A DNA stretch of 64,000 bases. Origin: Glycomyces sp. YM15 (GTDB lineage Bacteria > Actinomycetota > Actinomycetes > Mycobacteriales > Micromonosporaceae). The position numbers and the translations under genes are program-made. Below the pieces are notes generated by a model. It did no database searches. It worked only from the letters and a program-made list of their open reading frames with translations, and was not told where the DNA came from. Shown here in pieces: positions 40,464-48,309 of this stretch. Position 1 is the stretch's first letter. Each line of letters begins with the position of its first letter. Where the stretch lies: positions 119,186 to 183,185 of the forward strand of contig NZ_JAERMK010000011.1 in the NCBI RefSeq assembly GCF_016918015.1, in the 5' to 3' direction.

Positions 40464-41402
40464 ATGACAGTGAAAACCGAGGCACCACCCGTGCCCGCCG
40501 CAATGGTGCGGCCCCCCGCTGCGAACGCGAAGAAGTCGTGGACCGGCCTGTGGTTCGTCCTCCCCTTCGTCGCCTTCTACGCCCTGTTCCTGGTCTGGCC
40601 GACCTTCCTGGGCCTGTACTACTCCTTCACCGACAAGAGCCTGACCGGCCGCGCCGCCTCGTGGATCGGCCTGGACAACTGGTTCGAGGCCTTCGGCGAC
40701 GAGCGCGCCTGGAACGCGCTGTGGAACACCGCCGAGTTCACGCTCTACTCGACCCCGCCGCTGGTGATCCTCTCGATCATCTTCGCGCTGCTGGTCAACC
40801 GCGCCCGCCGCATCGGCTGGTTCCTGCGGATGGCGTTCTTCGCGCCCTTCGTCGTACCGGTCTCCGTGGTCACCATGATCTGGGTCTGGATGTACCAGCC
40901 CGACGGCGGCCTGATCAACCACTACCTGGAGCTCCTGGGCCTCCAGAACCCGGACACCAACCAGATCTGGGTCCAGGGCGAGAACGGCGTCGCCATGTGG
41001 TCGGTGGTCATCACGACCGTGTGGTGGACCCTCGGCTTCAACTTCCTGCTCTACCTGGCCGCGCTCCAGACGATCGACCCGGCCGTCTACGAGGCGTCCT
41101 CGATCGACGGCGCGAACTGGTGGCAGCAGCTGTGGCGCATCACCCTGCCGCTGCTCAACCGCACCACCGCCATGGTGATCGTGCTGCAGCTCATCGCGTC
41201 CCTGCGAATCTTCGACCAGATGTACATCATGACCGGCGGCGGCCCGAACCGCGAGTCCGAAGTGGCGATCCACTACATCTACATCGCGGGCTTCGAGGGC
41301 TTCCGCATCGGCTACGCGTCGGCGCTGTCCTATGTGCTCTTCGTGCTCATTCTGATCATCTCCATCTTCCAGTTCCGGCTGTTCTCCCGGAAGGAGGACT
41401 GA
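40464..41402 (+). CDS. ABC sugar transporter permease (MalF-like)
   Basis: A 312-residue permease with six predicted helices. It carries the cytoplasmic EAA loop EASSIDGANWWQQLWRITLPLL that docks the ATPase. It starts with an ATG at 40464, 21 bases after the binding-protein gene, and ends one base before the next permease ATG. It forms a heterodimer with the next protein. No ATPase is encoded here, so a shared MsiK-type ATPase elsewhere is likely, as is usual in filamentous actinobacteria. Confidence 0.94.
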   Translation: MTVKTEAPPVPAAMVRPPAANAKKSWTGLWFVLPFVAFYALFLVWPTFLGLYYSFTDKSLTGRAASWIGLDNWFEAFGDERAWNALWNTAEFTLYSTPPLVILSIIFALLVNRARRIGWFLRMAFFAPFVVPVSVVTMIWVWMYQPDGGLINHYLELLGLQNPDTNQIWVQGENGVAMWSVVITTVWWTLGFNFLLYLAALQTIDPAVYEASSIDGANWWQQLWRITLPLLNRTTAMVIVLQLIASLRIFDQMYIMTGGGPNRESEVAIHYIYIAGFEGFRIGYASALSYVLFVLILIISIFQFRLFSRKED

Positions 41403-41403
41403 T

Positions 41404-42297
41404 ATGACCGCAGTACAAGAGAGGTCGTCGGCCGGCGAGACGAGCCGTCCGACCGCCCTCAAGCGCCGCCGCTTCAAGAAGCCCACGGTCGGCGCCGTCA
41501 TCGTGTACATCGCCGCGGGCCTCCTCGGCGTGTTCTGGCTCCTCCCGCTCGTGTGGGCCGTGTCCACCTCGCTGAAGTCGGAGACGGAGGCCAGCCTCGG
41601 CCAGGACATCCACTGGATCCCCCGCGAATGGTCGATCGAGGGCTACAAGGTGCTGTTCGAGCGCGGTGACCACCTCACCTGGATGCTCAACTCGACCGTC
41701 GTCTCGACGATCGTGACCGTCCTGACCCTGGTGCTGTGCACCCTGGCCGCGTATGGATTCTCCAGGTTCGACTTCCCGGCCAAGAACATCGTCTTCGGCG
41801 CGATCATCGCCGGTCTGATGGTGCCGGGACAGGCGCTCATCATCCCGCTGTTCGACCTGGTGAACGCCCTCCACATGGGCGGCACCTACTGGGGCCTCGC
41901 GCTTCCGCAGGTCGTCGCCCCCGTCATGGTGTTCATCCTCAAGCGCTTCTTCGACGGGATCCCCCGCGACTACGAGGAGGCCGCGAAGCTGGACGGGGCC
42001 GGACACTTCCGGATCCTGTGGAACGTGATCCTGCCGGTCTCGGGCCCGATCATGGCCGCCGTCGGCATCTTCACCTTCATCGGCTCGTGGAACAACTTCC
42101 TGTGGCCGATGCTCATCGCGACCGACCCGTCGATGATGACCCTCCCGGTCGGCCTCCAGGCCGTCGCCGGGGGCTACGGCCTGTTCTACGCCCAGACCAT
42201 GGCCTCCGCGGTCCTCGGCGCCGCGCCGCTGCTCATCATCTTCCTGATCTTCCAGAAGCGGATCGTGAAGGGCGTCGCGGGCGTCGGCCTGAAGTAG
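41404..42297 (+). CDS. ABC sugar transporter permease (MalG-like)
   Basis: A 297-residue permease with six helices and the EAA loop EEAAKLDGAGHFRILWNVILPVSGP. An AAGGAGGACTGAT ribosome binding site lies within the end of the previous gene. It completes the importer with the lipoprotein and MalF-like subunit. A strong hairpin follows, marking the operon end. Confidence 0.94.
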   Translation: MTAVQERSSAGETSRPTALKRRRFKKPTVGAVIVYIAAGLLGVFWLLPLVWAVSTSLKSETEASLGQDIHWIPREWSIEGYKVLFERGDHLTWMLNSTVVSTIVTVLTLVLCTLAAYGFSRFDFPAKNIVFGAIIAGLMVPGQALIIPLFDLVNALHMGGTYWGLALPQVVAPVMVFILKRFFDGIPRDYEEAAKLDGAGHFRILWNVILPVSGPIMAAVGIFTFIGSWNNFLWPMLIATDPSMMTLPVGLQAVAGGYGLFYAQTMASAVLGAAPLLIIFLIFQKRIVKGVAGVGLK

Positions 42298-42314
42298 GCC
42301 TGCGAACGCAGCGA

Positions 42315-42343
42315 GCGGGGTCCGGCACATCGCCGGACCCCGC
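42315..42343. terminator. Terminator hairpin after the sugar importer operon
   Basis: GCGGGGTCCGGC-ACATC-GCCGGACCCCGC is a perfect 12-bp stem with a five-base loop, 18 bases after the last permease. Confidence 0.85.
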
Positions 42344-42408
42344 TTCGCGTCCCCTTGCACAGTGCTGCGGCTTCGCCTCCTCGAACCTCTACCGTCCGGT
42401 GCCGCCGG

Positions 42409-42903
42409 CTAGAAGATGCCGTCACTGACGAGGCAGGATGCCGGCGTGTAGCCGACCGTGTCGCCGTGGCGGACGTGGATCCACTCGGTCTCCCATTCAA
42501 GGCCCTTGCAGCCCAGGGACTTCTCGCCCTTGGTCGCAGTGCAGGAGCCTTCGAGCTCAGTGCCGTTGAGCACCCGGGCGAGGCGCCGCGAACTCCAGTC
42601 GGTCTCGGTGAAGATCGAGACGCCGAAGGTGGCGTCCACGCGATAGTTGCAGAGGAAGAGCTGTTCGGCGGTCCAGCCCTTCGAGAGGACCGCGCGCTGC
42701 GCGCTGATCGGATGCGCGTCGGTTCCCGAGGTCTCGAAGCCACCGGTCTCGGCCGCGGCGCTCTCCCCGTGCCTGGCCAGCGCGATGGCGACGACCATGA
42801 TGGCTGTCGCGATCGCGACTCTGACGAGCAGTTTTTTCGCGACGACCCACGTGCTCCCGGCGGCGGACTTGAATCCGCCCTTGACCCGACCCATTACCGA
42901 CAT
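42409..42903 (-). CDS. Membrane-anchored protein with SH3-like C-terminal domain
   Basis: A 164-residue protein with one N-terminal membrane helix (VRVAIATAIMVVAIALA) that places the rest outside. The C-terminal half has four cysteines (LFLCNYR, GSCTATKG, LGCKGLEW, ASCLVSDG) that could pair in disulfides, and strands typical of bacterial SH3 domains (HVRHGDTVGYTPASCLV). These usually bind cell-wall peptides. The ATG at 42903 has GGGGGAGAG upstream. The family is not recognised with certainty. Confidence 0.7.
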   Translation of the reverse strand: MSVMGRVKGGFKSAAGSTWVVAKKLLVRVAIATAIMVVAIALARHGESAAAETGGFETSGTDAHPISAQRAVLSKGWTAEQLFLCNYRVDATFGVSIFTETDWSSRRLARVLNGTELEGSCTATKGEKSLGCKGLEWETEWIHVRHGDTVGYTPASCLVSDGIF

Positions 42904-43036
42904 GGCCGCTCTCCCCCTTGTGCAACCCCGAACCTATTCGGTGGTGACATCCATTACAGGGTGAACGCAGGCGGGCCCGCCCGTAGTGCGAACCCGCCAG
43001 AAAGGGCCTCCAGTGTCGTACTTACGACGATGGGTT

Positions 43037-43999
43037 TCAGTCGGTGGTGATCACGACCTTGCCGAAGGCCTCGCCCGAGTCGAGCCGCCGCAGCGCGCGC
43101 TCGGCGTCCGCCAGCGTGTAGGTGGAGTCGATGACGGGTTTGATCTCCCGTTCGGCGCAGAACCGGATGAGTTCCGCCAGTTCGTCCCGGGTGCCCATGG
43201 TCGAGCCGAGGATCTCGAGCTGCTTGAAGAAGACGTGCCGCATGTCGACCTCGGCGATGGGCCCGCCGGTCACGCCGCAGCTGACGAGGCGTCCGCCGGG
43301 TTTGAGGGACTTGATCGAGTGCGCCATGACCGGTGCGCCGACGGAGTCGATGACGATGTCGGCGCGTTCGGGCAGGCGGTCTCCGGCCTCGACCGGGATC
43401 GCGCCGATCTCGGCGGCCTTCTCGCGGCGCTCGGGGCTGCGGCCGGTGGCGTAGACGCGCGCGCCGAGGGCTCGGGCGAGCAGGATCGCGGCCGTGGCGA
43501 CGCCGCCGCCGGTGCCCTGGACGAGGACGACGCCCTCGGCGGGGAGGCGTCCGCGGGTGATGAGCATCCGCCAAGCGGTGAGGAAGGTGGTCGGGAGGCA
43601 GGCGGCTTCGGCGGCGGTCCACCCTTTTGGAGCGGGCACGAGGTTCCGTTCGGGAACGGCGACCGACTCGGCGAGGGTTCCGGGGTGCAGTTCCGAGAGC
43701 AGGGTCCGCTTGGGGTCCATGGTCTCGTCGGCGAGCGAGGCGTCCGCGATGACGGGATAGATCACGACGTGGTCGCCGTTCTCGGTGCGCCCCACGGCGT
43801 CAGTGCCGAGGATCATCGGGCACTGGTCGGCGCGGAGGCCGACGCCGGCGAGCGACCAGAGGTCGTGGCGGTTGAGCGAGGCGGCGGCGACGCGGACGCG
43901 CGTCCAGTCCTCGGGAACGGCTGGAGGTTCGATCTCACCCACCGAGAGGGCGGCGAAGGGGTCGTCGGGGTTCACTGCACTGGCGTAGGCGGCGAGCAT
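43037..43999 (-). CDS. Zinc-binding dehydrogenase family oxidoreductase (quinone reductase-like)
   Basis: A 320-residue medium-chain dehydrogenase. The GroES-like N-terminus (SLNRHDLWSLAGVG, CPMILGTDAVGRT) lacks the cysteines of the catalytic-zinc and structural-zinc sites, so it is probably zinc-free. The NADP-binding loop is VQGTGGGVATAAILLARALGARVYATG. The ATG at 43999 has a GGAGGTC box ahead, which overrides longer readings. It probably reduces quinones or unsaturated carbonyls; the substrate is unknown. It is divergent from sodN. Confidence 0.9.
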   Translation of the reverse strand: MLAAYASAVNPDDPFAALSVGEIEPPAVPEDWTRVRVAAASLNRHDLWSLAGVGLRADQCPMILGTDAVGRTENGDHVVIYPVIADASLADETMDPKRTLLSELHPGTLAESVAVPERNLVPAPKGWTAAEAACLPTTFLTAWRMLITRGRLPAEGVVLVQGTGGGVATAAILLARALGARVYATGRSPERREKAAEIGAIPVEAGDRLPERADIVIDSVGAPVMAHSIKSLKPGGRLVSCGVTGGPIAEVDMRHVFFKQLEILGSTMGTRDELAELIRFCAEREIKPVIDSTYTLADAERALRRLDSGEAFGKVVITTD

Positions 44000-44188
44000 C
44001 TGGATTGACCTCCATCTTTGCGGCGCTTGCGGGCCGGAGTCGGCGACGACGGTGTTTGCACTGTCCAGCATGGTGTTCCGTGCGGACCGGTGCTGGGTCT
44101 CTAACTGTAGGGGCCGGGCCGAAATCGGCGCCCGGAGAGGTAGGGTCGGCGATGGAATCACACCCACTGGAAAGAAGCTGGAGGGGCA

Positions 44189-44599
44189 ATGTTGAAGCCT
44201 CTGTTCAAGCGGCTCATGCCGCAGATCTCGGCTTCGGCTCACTGCGATCTGCCGTGCGGGGTCTACGACCCGGCGCAGGCGCGCATTGAAGCGGAGTCGG
44301 TCAAGGCCATCTGCGAGAAGTACCAGGCCAACGAGGACCCTGAGTTCCGCACGCGCGCTTTGATCATCAAGGAGCAGCGTTCGAACCTGGTCAAGGAGCA
44401 CCTGTGGGTGCTGTGGACGGACTACTTCAAGCCGCCGCACTTCGAGAAGTACCCGCAGCTGCACACCCTCGTGAACGAGGCGACGAAGCTGGCCGGGGCC
44501 TCGGGCTCCAAGGGCTCCGCCGACCCGAAGGTCGCCGAGGAGCTGCTCGCGAAGATCGACGAGATCGCCAAGATCTTCTGGGAGACCAAGCAGGCCTAG
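44189..44599 (+). CDS. sodN: Nickel superoxide dismutase precursor
   Basis: NiSOD disproportionates superoxide at a Ni centre formed by the N-terminal hook of the mature chain. The 136-residue precursor has a 17-residue leader (ending ISASA) before His18, and then the hook HCDLPCGVYDPAQARIEAES with the two Ni-binding cysteines. The WTDYFKPPHFEKYPQL and KIFWETKQA segments match Streptomyces SodN. The leader must be removed to free the N-terminal His. The ATG has a GGAGGGGCA site. The usual maturation protease SodX is not encoded beside it. Confidence 0.97.
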   Translation: MLKPLFKRLMPQISASAHCDLPCGVYDPAQARIEAESVKAICEKYQANEDPEFRTRALIIKEQRSNLVKEHLWVLWTDYFKPPHFEKYPQLHTLVNEATKLAGASGSKGSADPKVAEELLAKIDEIAKIFWETKQA

Positions 44600-44621
44600 C
44601 GCCCGCTCGGTCTCCACGTGA

Positions 44622-44656
44622 AGCGCCCGTCACCGCGTCCAGCGGCGGCGGGCGCT
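44622..44656. terminator. Terminator hairpin after sodN
   Basis: AGCGCCCG and CGGGCGCT arms flank a GC-rich loop, 22 bases after the sodN stop and before the convergent small reading frame at 44666. Confidence 0.6.
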
Positions 44657-44665
44657 CCGCCGTGT

Positions 44666-45046
44666 TCAGCTTCCGTCGGCGGTGACGCTGCCGTTCCACA
44701 CCCAGTAGCCGGTGAGGAACCCGCCCGAGATGCGGTACATGGGTCTCCCGTTGACGACCGAGCGCCGGTCGAAGGGGGCGTTGGAGGTGCTGGCGAACCT
44801 CACGACCCGGGTGCTGCTGAAGCGTCCGTCGGAGCCGGTCTTGTAGCAGGTGACCGCGGTGTCGGCGGGGAAGGTCAGGGTCCGGGCGGGGTAGCAGACG
44901 GTCGGCGCGTATTTGGGGCGCCCCGTCGTGAGCGGGCGGATACCGGCGGCCTCTGACGCGTGATTCCTGCAGGGTGGTACCCGTTTCTCAGGGCGTCCGA
45001 TTATCCTGTAGAGCAGAGGGCGGAAGTCCTTCGACCCCTCAGTCAC
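44666..45046 (-). CDS. Possible fragment of a secreted wall-associated protein (C-terminal domain)
   Basis: A 126-codon frame whose C-terminal half reads like the repeated C-terminal modules of actinobacterial peptidoglycan amidases or secreted proteins: PARTLTFPADTAVTCYKT, then a STRVVRF segment, NGRPMYRISGGFLTGYWVW. It has no signal peptide or catalytic domain, and its 5' end runs close to the divergent RsbW-like gene start. It may be a remnant of a larger gene, or a stand-alone small protein with an unusual start. Codon bias is weaker than in its neighbours. Confidence 0.4.
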   Translation of the reverse strand: MTEGSKDFRPLLYRIIGRPEKRVPPCRNHASEAAGIRPLTTGRPKYAPTVCYPARTLTFPADTAVTCYKTGSDGRFSSTRVVRFASTSNAPFDRRSVVNGRPMYRISGGFLTGYWVWNGSVTADGS

Positions 45047-45057
45047 AGGAAGCGGCG

Positions 45058-45513
45058 ATGCCGGTGAGCGATGAGCGCGAGGACGTGCTGCTGCTCGACG
45101 TGCCCTCCACGGGCGACTACCTGTCGGTCCTGCCGACCGCGACCGCTGCGGTGGCGACCAGGCTCGGGTTCTCGCTCGACGAGATCGAGGACCTCCGGGC
45201 GGCGGTCAACGCCGCCGTGGCGCTCCTGATCCCCACTGAGCCCGGGCGCCCGCGCCCGTTCCGCCGCAAGGCGAGCGACCAGCCCCTCCACTGCCGCCTC
45301 GCGGTGGGCGAGGAGGCCCTCCAGATCACGTTGATCCGCCCCAAGGGCGAACCCCTGCCCGACTCCGGCTCCTACCAGTGGCAGGTCCTCAGAGCCCTCA
45401 CCGACGAGGTCGACGCCCACTGGACCGCCGGTGAGACCACCACCATCACGATCTCCCAGCGCCGCCCGGCCTCAGAGGCCGACGCGGACACCCAGCGCCA
45501 CCAGATCTACTAG
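45058..45513 (+). CDS. RsbW-like anti-sigma regulatory factor (histidine-kinase-type ATPase fold)
   Basis: A 151-residue protein with a short HATPase-like fold. DEIEDLRAAVNAAVALLI resembles the ATP-binding N box of RsbW/UsfX proteins, but the G boxes are degenerate (KGEPLPDSGSYQWQVLRALTDEV). Such proteins bind sigma factors of the SigF/SigB group and are opposed by STAS proteins such as the one at 34455. The ATG at 45058 has AGGA eight bases upstream. No sigma factor gene is next to it. A terminator lies beyond, before whiB1. Confidence 0.75.
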   Translation: MPVSDEREDVLLLDVPSTGDYLSVLPTATAAVATRLGFSLDEIEDLRAAVNAAVALLIPTEPGRPRPFRRKASDQPLHCRLAVGEEALQITLIRPKGEPLPDSGSYQWQVLRALTDEVDAHWTAGETTTITISQRRPASEADADTQRHQIY

Positions 45514-45571
45514 GGCCCCGGCTCAACCTGCGATGTCGGACCCGCCTGACAAGGGTCGTCCGGTGCCGCAT

Positions 45572-45595
45572 CACGGCTCGCAAGCTTCGCCAAGA
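45572..45595 (-). repeat. Dispersed repeat copy (reverse orientation)
   Basis: The minus strand reads CTTGGCGAAGCTTGCGAGCC plus GTGA, 24 bases identical to 51857-51880 on the plus strand. It lies between the RsbW-like gene and whiB1, beside a terminator hairpin. Confidence 0.7.
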
Positions 45596-45634
45596 CCGCG
45601 CACTCCGTTCCGCGGCCTCTTCGGCCACCCGGGC

Positions 45635-45675
45635 AAGCTTGAAGGCCCGGCGAACCCGCCGGGCCTTCCAAGCTT
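45635..45675. terminator. Bidirectional terminator between rsbW-like and whiB1
   Basis: Nested arms AAGCTTGAAGGCCCGGCG and CGCCGGGCCTTCCAAGCTT pair nearly perfectly around an AACC-type loop. Both convergent genes end here. Confidence 0.8.
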
Positions 45676-45727
45676 CTGTTGTCGCAAATTCGAGGGATGG
45701 ACTAAATCAAGGGATTGCGAGGAACCG

Positions 45728-45991
45728 CTAGCCGACGACCTGGGTCGCCAGCGTACGCAGCGCACCCGAGCGGCGCTTCAACTCACGGCGCTCGATCTCG
45801 CTCATGCCACCCCACACGCCCGCGTCCTGACCGGACTCGAGCGCCCACCGCAGGCACTCCTCGGTCACCGGGCAGCGCCGGCAGACGTTCTTGGCCTGCT
45901 CGATCTGCGTCAGTGCCGGCCCGGTGTCCCCGATCGGGAAGAACAGCTCGGGGTCCTCGTCACGGCAGATGGCCTCGTGGCGCCAATCCAT
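45728..45991 (-). CDS. whiB1: WhiB-family iron-sulfur transcription factor, WhiB1 type
   Basis: An 87-residue [4Fe-4S] DNA-binding regulator. The cluster ligands C9, C37, C40 and C46 fit the WhiB1 pattern, beginning MDWRHEAICRDEDPELFFP. The GVWGGMSEIERR turn and the basic ELKRRSG tail are present. WhiB1 is essential in mycobacteria, reacts with nitric oxide and binds the primary sigma factor. The ATG at 45991 has AAGGAGA seven bases upstream. A long 5' region with a perfect CRP site lies before it. In M. tuberculosis whiB1 is a known CRP target and neighbours pdtaS; here pdtaS is about 8 kb away. Confidence 0.96.
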   Translation of the reverse strand: MDWRHEAICRDEDPELFFPIGDTGPALTQIEQAKNVCRRCPVTEECLRWALESGQDAGVWGGMSEIERRELKRRSGALRTLATQVVG

Positions 45992-45994
45992 CAA

Positions 45995-46805
45995 AACATC
46001 TCCTTGCTAAGCATCAAGCATTTTGCTTTCACGGTGTTATGAAAAGCTCTTGCGGTTCGGGCGTTTCGCGAGCCGTCGCGGGCCGCGGCGGCGTTCAGGC
46101 CGCGCTTCGCGTGAGTATCGCGCCGCGTCCGTCACGGAGAACCGGTGTGACGGTCGCACCTTCGCGGGCGACACAGGTGAGCGCTCGGTACGGGACCCGT
46201 TTCCCGGCAAAGAGAATCGTTGTCACCGTGAGTTCGGAGCACTCTCGCATCAGCGTCGTTGCTGAACGCCAGGGCATCGGGGAGCACACCCGCCTACGGC
46301 GTCGGTCGCCCAAGTGGCGACTGCTAGGTCCGCACCTCGACCCGACCCATCTTGTGAATACTTTCACAAGCTCGGGATTTGTCAAGGGTTCGACTCCGGA
46401 AATCAGCCCGTAGTGAGTGAACTCACCGCGCTGTACCTCGAAGAAGACTCGTGGAACACCTTCCACGTTACCGCCGGAATCCCTACCGCGGATCCTCGTG
46501 GCGGCCTCCGTCACACTCGCCCGAACCGAAAAAGCCGGGGTCGGTGACAGCGAGTCGAACCGGTTTGACACACTGGTACTCAAAGTTGGCTTGCTTACCA
46601 CTCACGGAAGTCTCGCCAGCGCTCAACTCACATATGGTCAACAAGCGTCGCCATGACGTAAGTACCCACCGAATGCCCGGTCTATACGCACCGAAAATAC
46701 GATATTCGGTTGTAAGTCTCGTGCCGTCCCGGTAGGGATGGCGAAATCAACCTTGCCTGCTCAAGGGCGACTTGTCAACACCCACCTTGAGGTTTTCCCA
46801 AGTTG
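45995..46805. other. Long non-coding region upstream of whiB1
   Basis: About 810 bases without a convincing gene, more AT-rich than the surroundings toward 46400-46800. Open frames here show poor codon bias. It contains the CRP-type palindrome at 46351-46370 and a partial repeat copy at 46643-46657 (AAGCGTCGCCATGAC, the reverse of the start of the tandem array unit). It probably carries the whiB1 promoter and leader. Confidence 0.55.
46351..46370. promoter_or_regulatory. Perfect CRP-type operator upstream of whiB1
   Basis: CTTGTGAA-TACT-TTCACAAG is a perfect palindrome whose core is TGTGA-N6-TCACA (46353-46368), the consensus for cAMP-receptor proteins in actinobacteria. It lies about 360 bases before the whiB1 start. 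whiB1 of M. tuberculosis is bound and regulated by CRP (Rv3676). Confidence 0.6.
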
Positions 46806-47759
46806 TTAGCAGGCCACCCGCAGCGCCTCCGGAACCGAGCTGAGTTCGAGATCGGTCCGCTCTCCGAGATAGTCCCCGTCGAGCTGGAAGGCTTGCGGCA
46901 GCGAAGCGTGCAGTCTGATCCTGGAGAGATCGTGATGCGTCACCGCGTGTTTGCCGTCGGGCCCGTCCCGACCGACCAGCAGTGAAGCGGCGGTCCTCGC
47001 GGCGTCCGACAGGCCAAGTTTACGCAGAACCAGGACATCAAGTCCAGCATTAAAGGATGCCCGCGCGTTGAGATTCACCGGAAGGGTACCGAGATAGGTC
47101 CACGGTGCGCAGTTCTGCACCACGACCATCCCTTCAGAGAGGTCCTTCTCACCGGAGGAGAGTTCCACCTCGATCGTGTCCCCTTCCACGCCATGCTCAG
47201 TCAGCTCCGCCATCACCGCGCGGGCGTAGTGGGCGCCGAGGTTCCGCTTCTTCCGGTACGACTCCACCTTCTTGATGATCGACGCGTCCCAGCCGAGTCC
47301 CGCGCAGAAGGTGAAGAGCCGGTCGACGTCCTCGCCGGTCGCCCGCCCCAGACTCACCGTGCGCACCCGCCGCTCCTCGATGGCGGACACGATCGCCAGC
47401 GACGCCCGGCGCCGGTCCCAAGGCAGCCCGAGGGCGCGCGCGAAGACGTTCGTCGAACCGGCGGGGATCGGCGCGAAGATCGGGGCCTCGCCGGCGGGCC
47501 GGCCGTCGGCGACGAGGCCGTTGACGACCTCGTTCACGGTGCCGTCGCCGCCGAGGCTGAGCACCACGTCGTAGCCCTTGTCCGCGCCGCGCTTCGCGAG
47601 GATCTCGCCGTGGTTGCGCCTGCGGGTCACTTCCACCTCGAGATCGAGCACTTCGTCGAGCTTCTTCCTCACCCAACGCGTGCGACGGCGCGAGCCGGTG
47701 GAGGCCTTCGGGTTCACGATGAGCAGACCACGCTGTGGCGCTGCTTTCAGGTCGCGCAT
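46806..47759 (-). CDS. Diacylglycerol kinase-family lipid kinase
   Basis: A 317-residue enzyme of the DagK/YegS fold that phosphorylates diacylglycerol or a related lipid with ATP. It has the VNPKAS start, the nucleotide-binding loop LSLGGDGTVNEVVNGL, the PIPAGSTNVFARALGLP motif, GLGWDASIIKKVE, and a C-terminal segment QLDGDYLGERTDLELSSVPEALRV. The start is an ATG at 47759. No membrane helix is seen, so it acts at the inner face. It is divergent from the small membrane-protein gene at 47792. Confidence 0.94.
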   Translation of the reverse strand: MRDLKAAPQRGLLIVNPKASTGSRRRTRWVRKKLDEVLDLEVEVTRRRNHGEILAKRGADKGYDVVLSLGGDGTVNEVVNGLVADGRPAGEAPIFAPIPAGSTNVFARALGLPWDRRRASLAIVSAIEERRVRTVSLGRATGEDVDRLFTFCAGLGWDASIIKKVESYRKKRNLGAHYARAVMAELTEHGVEGDTIEVELSSGEKDLSEGMVVVQNCAPWTYLGTLPVNLNARASFNAGLDVLVLRKLGLSDAARTAASLLVGRDGPDGKHAVTHHDLSRIRLHASLPQAFQLDGDYLGERTDLELSSVPEALRVAC

Positions 47760-47791
47760 AGGCGCAGCGTAGCCCGCGATACGGTTGGCGT

Positions 47792-48241
47792 GTGAACGAA
47801 ACCGATGCCGACATGGGCGCGGTCACCGAAACCCCCGATTCCGGTGACCGTCCTTGGACCTTGACCGCCGCGGCGATCCTGTTCCGGCTCCTCGCAACGG
47901 GACTCGCGGCCATGGGGGTGTGGGGCCTGACACAGATCGCGACGGGCCAGGTGGAGACCGTCGGCGGTGCCGTCGGCGTCGCCCTGATCGCGTTCCTCGG
48001 GGCCCTCTACTACTGGTTCATCGGACGCAGGCTGCTGCGGATGGAGGACATCGTCGCGCAGGCCGTCTTCCAAGGGCTCCTTTGGCTCCCGGTCGGGTAC
48101 TACCTCCGCGAGGCCGCGCATCCGGTGATCGGCGTCGCGGCCTGGGCGCTGGCGGCGGCGATCGTGGGCCTGGTCCTCAGCGGGCCCTCGCGGCGAGCGG
48201 TCGGGTTCGGCGATCGGCGGCCCCTCGGCGGAGGCGAATAG
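47792..48241 (+). CDS. Small membrane protein, unknown function
   Basis: A 149-residue protein with about four helices (near 28-45, 55-75, 85-102 and 108-128) and charged ends. No motif is recognised. It starts at a GTG at 47792, close behind a divergent promoter region. Similar small helical proteins are common in this phylum. Confidence 0.6.
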   Translation: MNETDADMGAVTETPDSGDRPWTLTAAAILFRLLATGLAAMGVWGLTQIATGQVETVGGAVGVALIAFLGALYYWFIGRRLLRMEDIVAQAVFQGLLWLPVGYYLREAAHPVIGVAAWALAAAIVGLVLSGPSRRAVGFGDRRPLGGGE

Positions 48242-48309
48242 GCCGGCACAGCGGGCCTGCCTCCGCGATCGCCCGGACCACGACCAGGTGCTCTGGCGGC
48301 CGGATCGCC

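Noticed and set aside
46388-46400. GGTTCGACTCC-like T-loop sequences near 46388 and 46550, considered as tRNA genes
   Set aside because: No matching T-stem, anticodon arm or acceptor stem could be built around either.
46095-46601. 168-codon frame upstream of whiB1
   Set aside because: Codon bias is poor, no motif is seen and it overlaps the CRP-type site; more likely a regulatory region.
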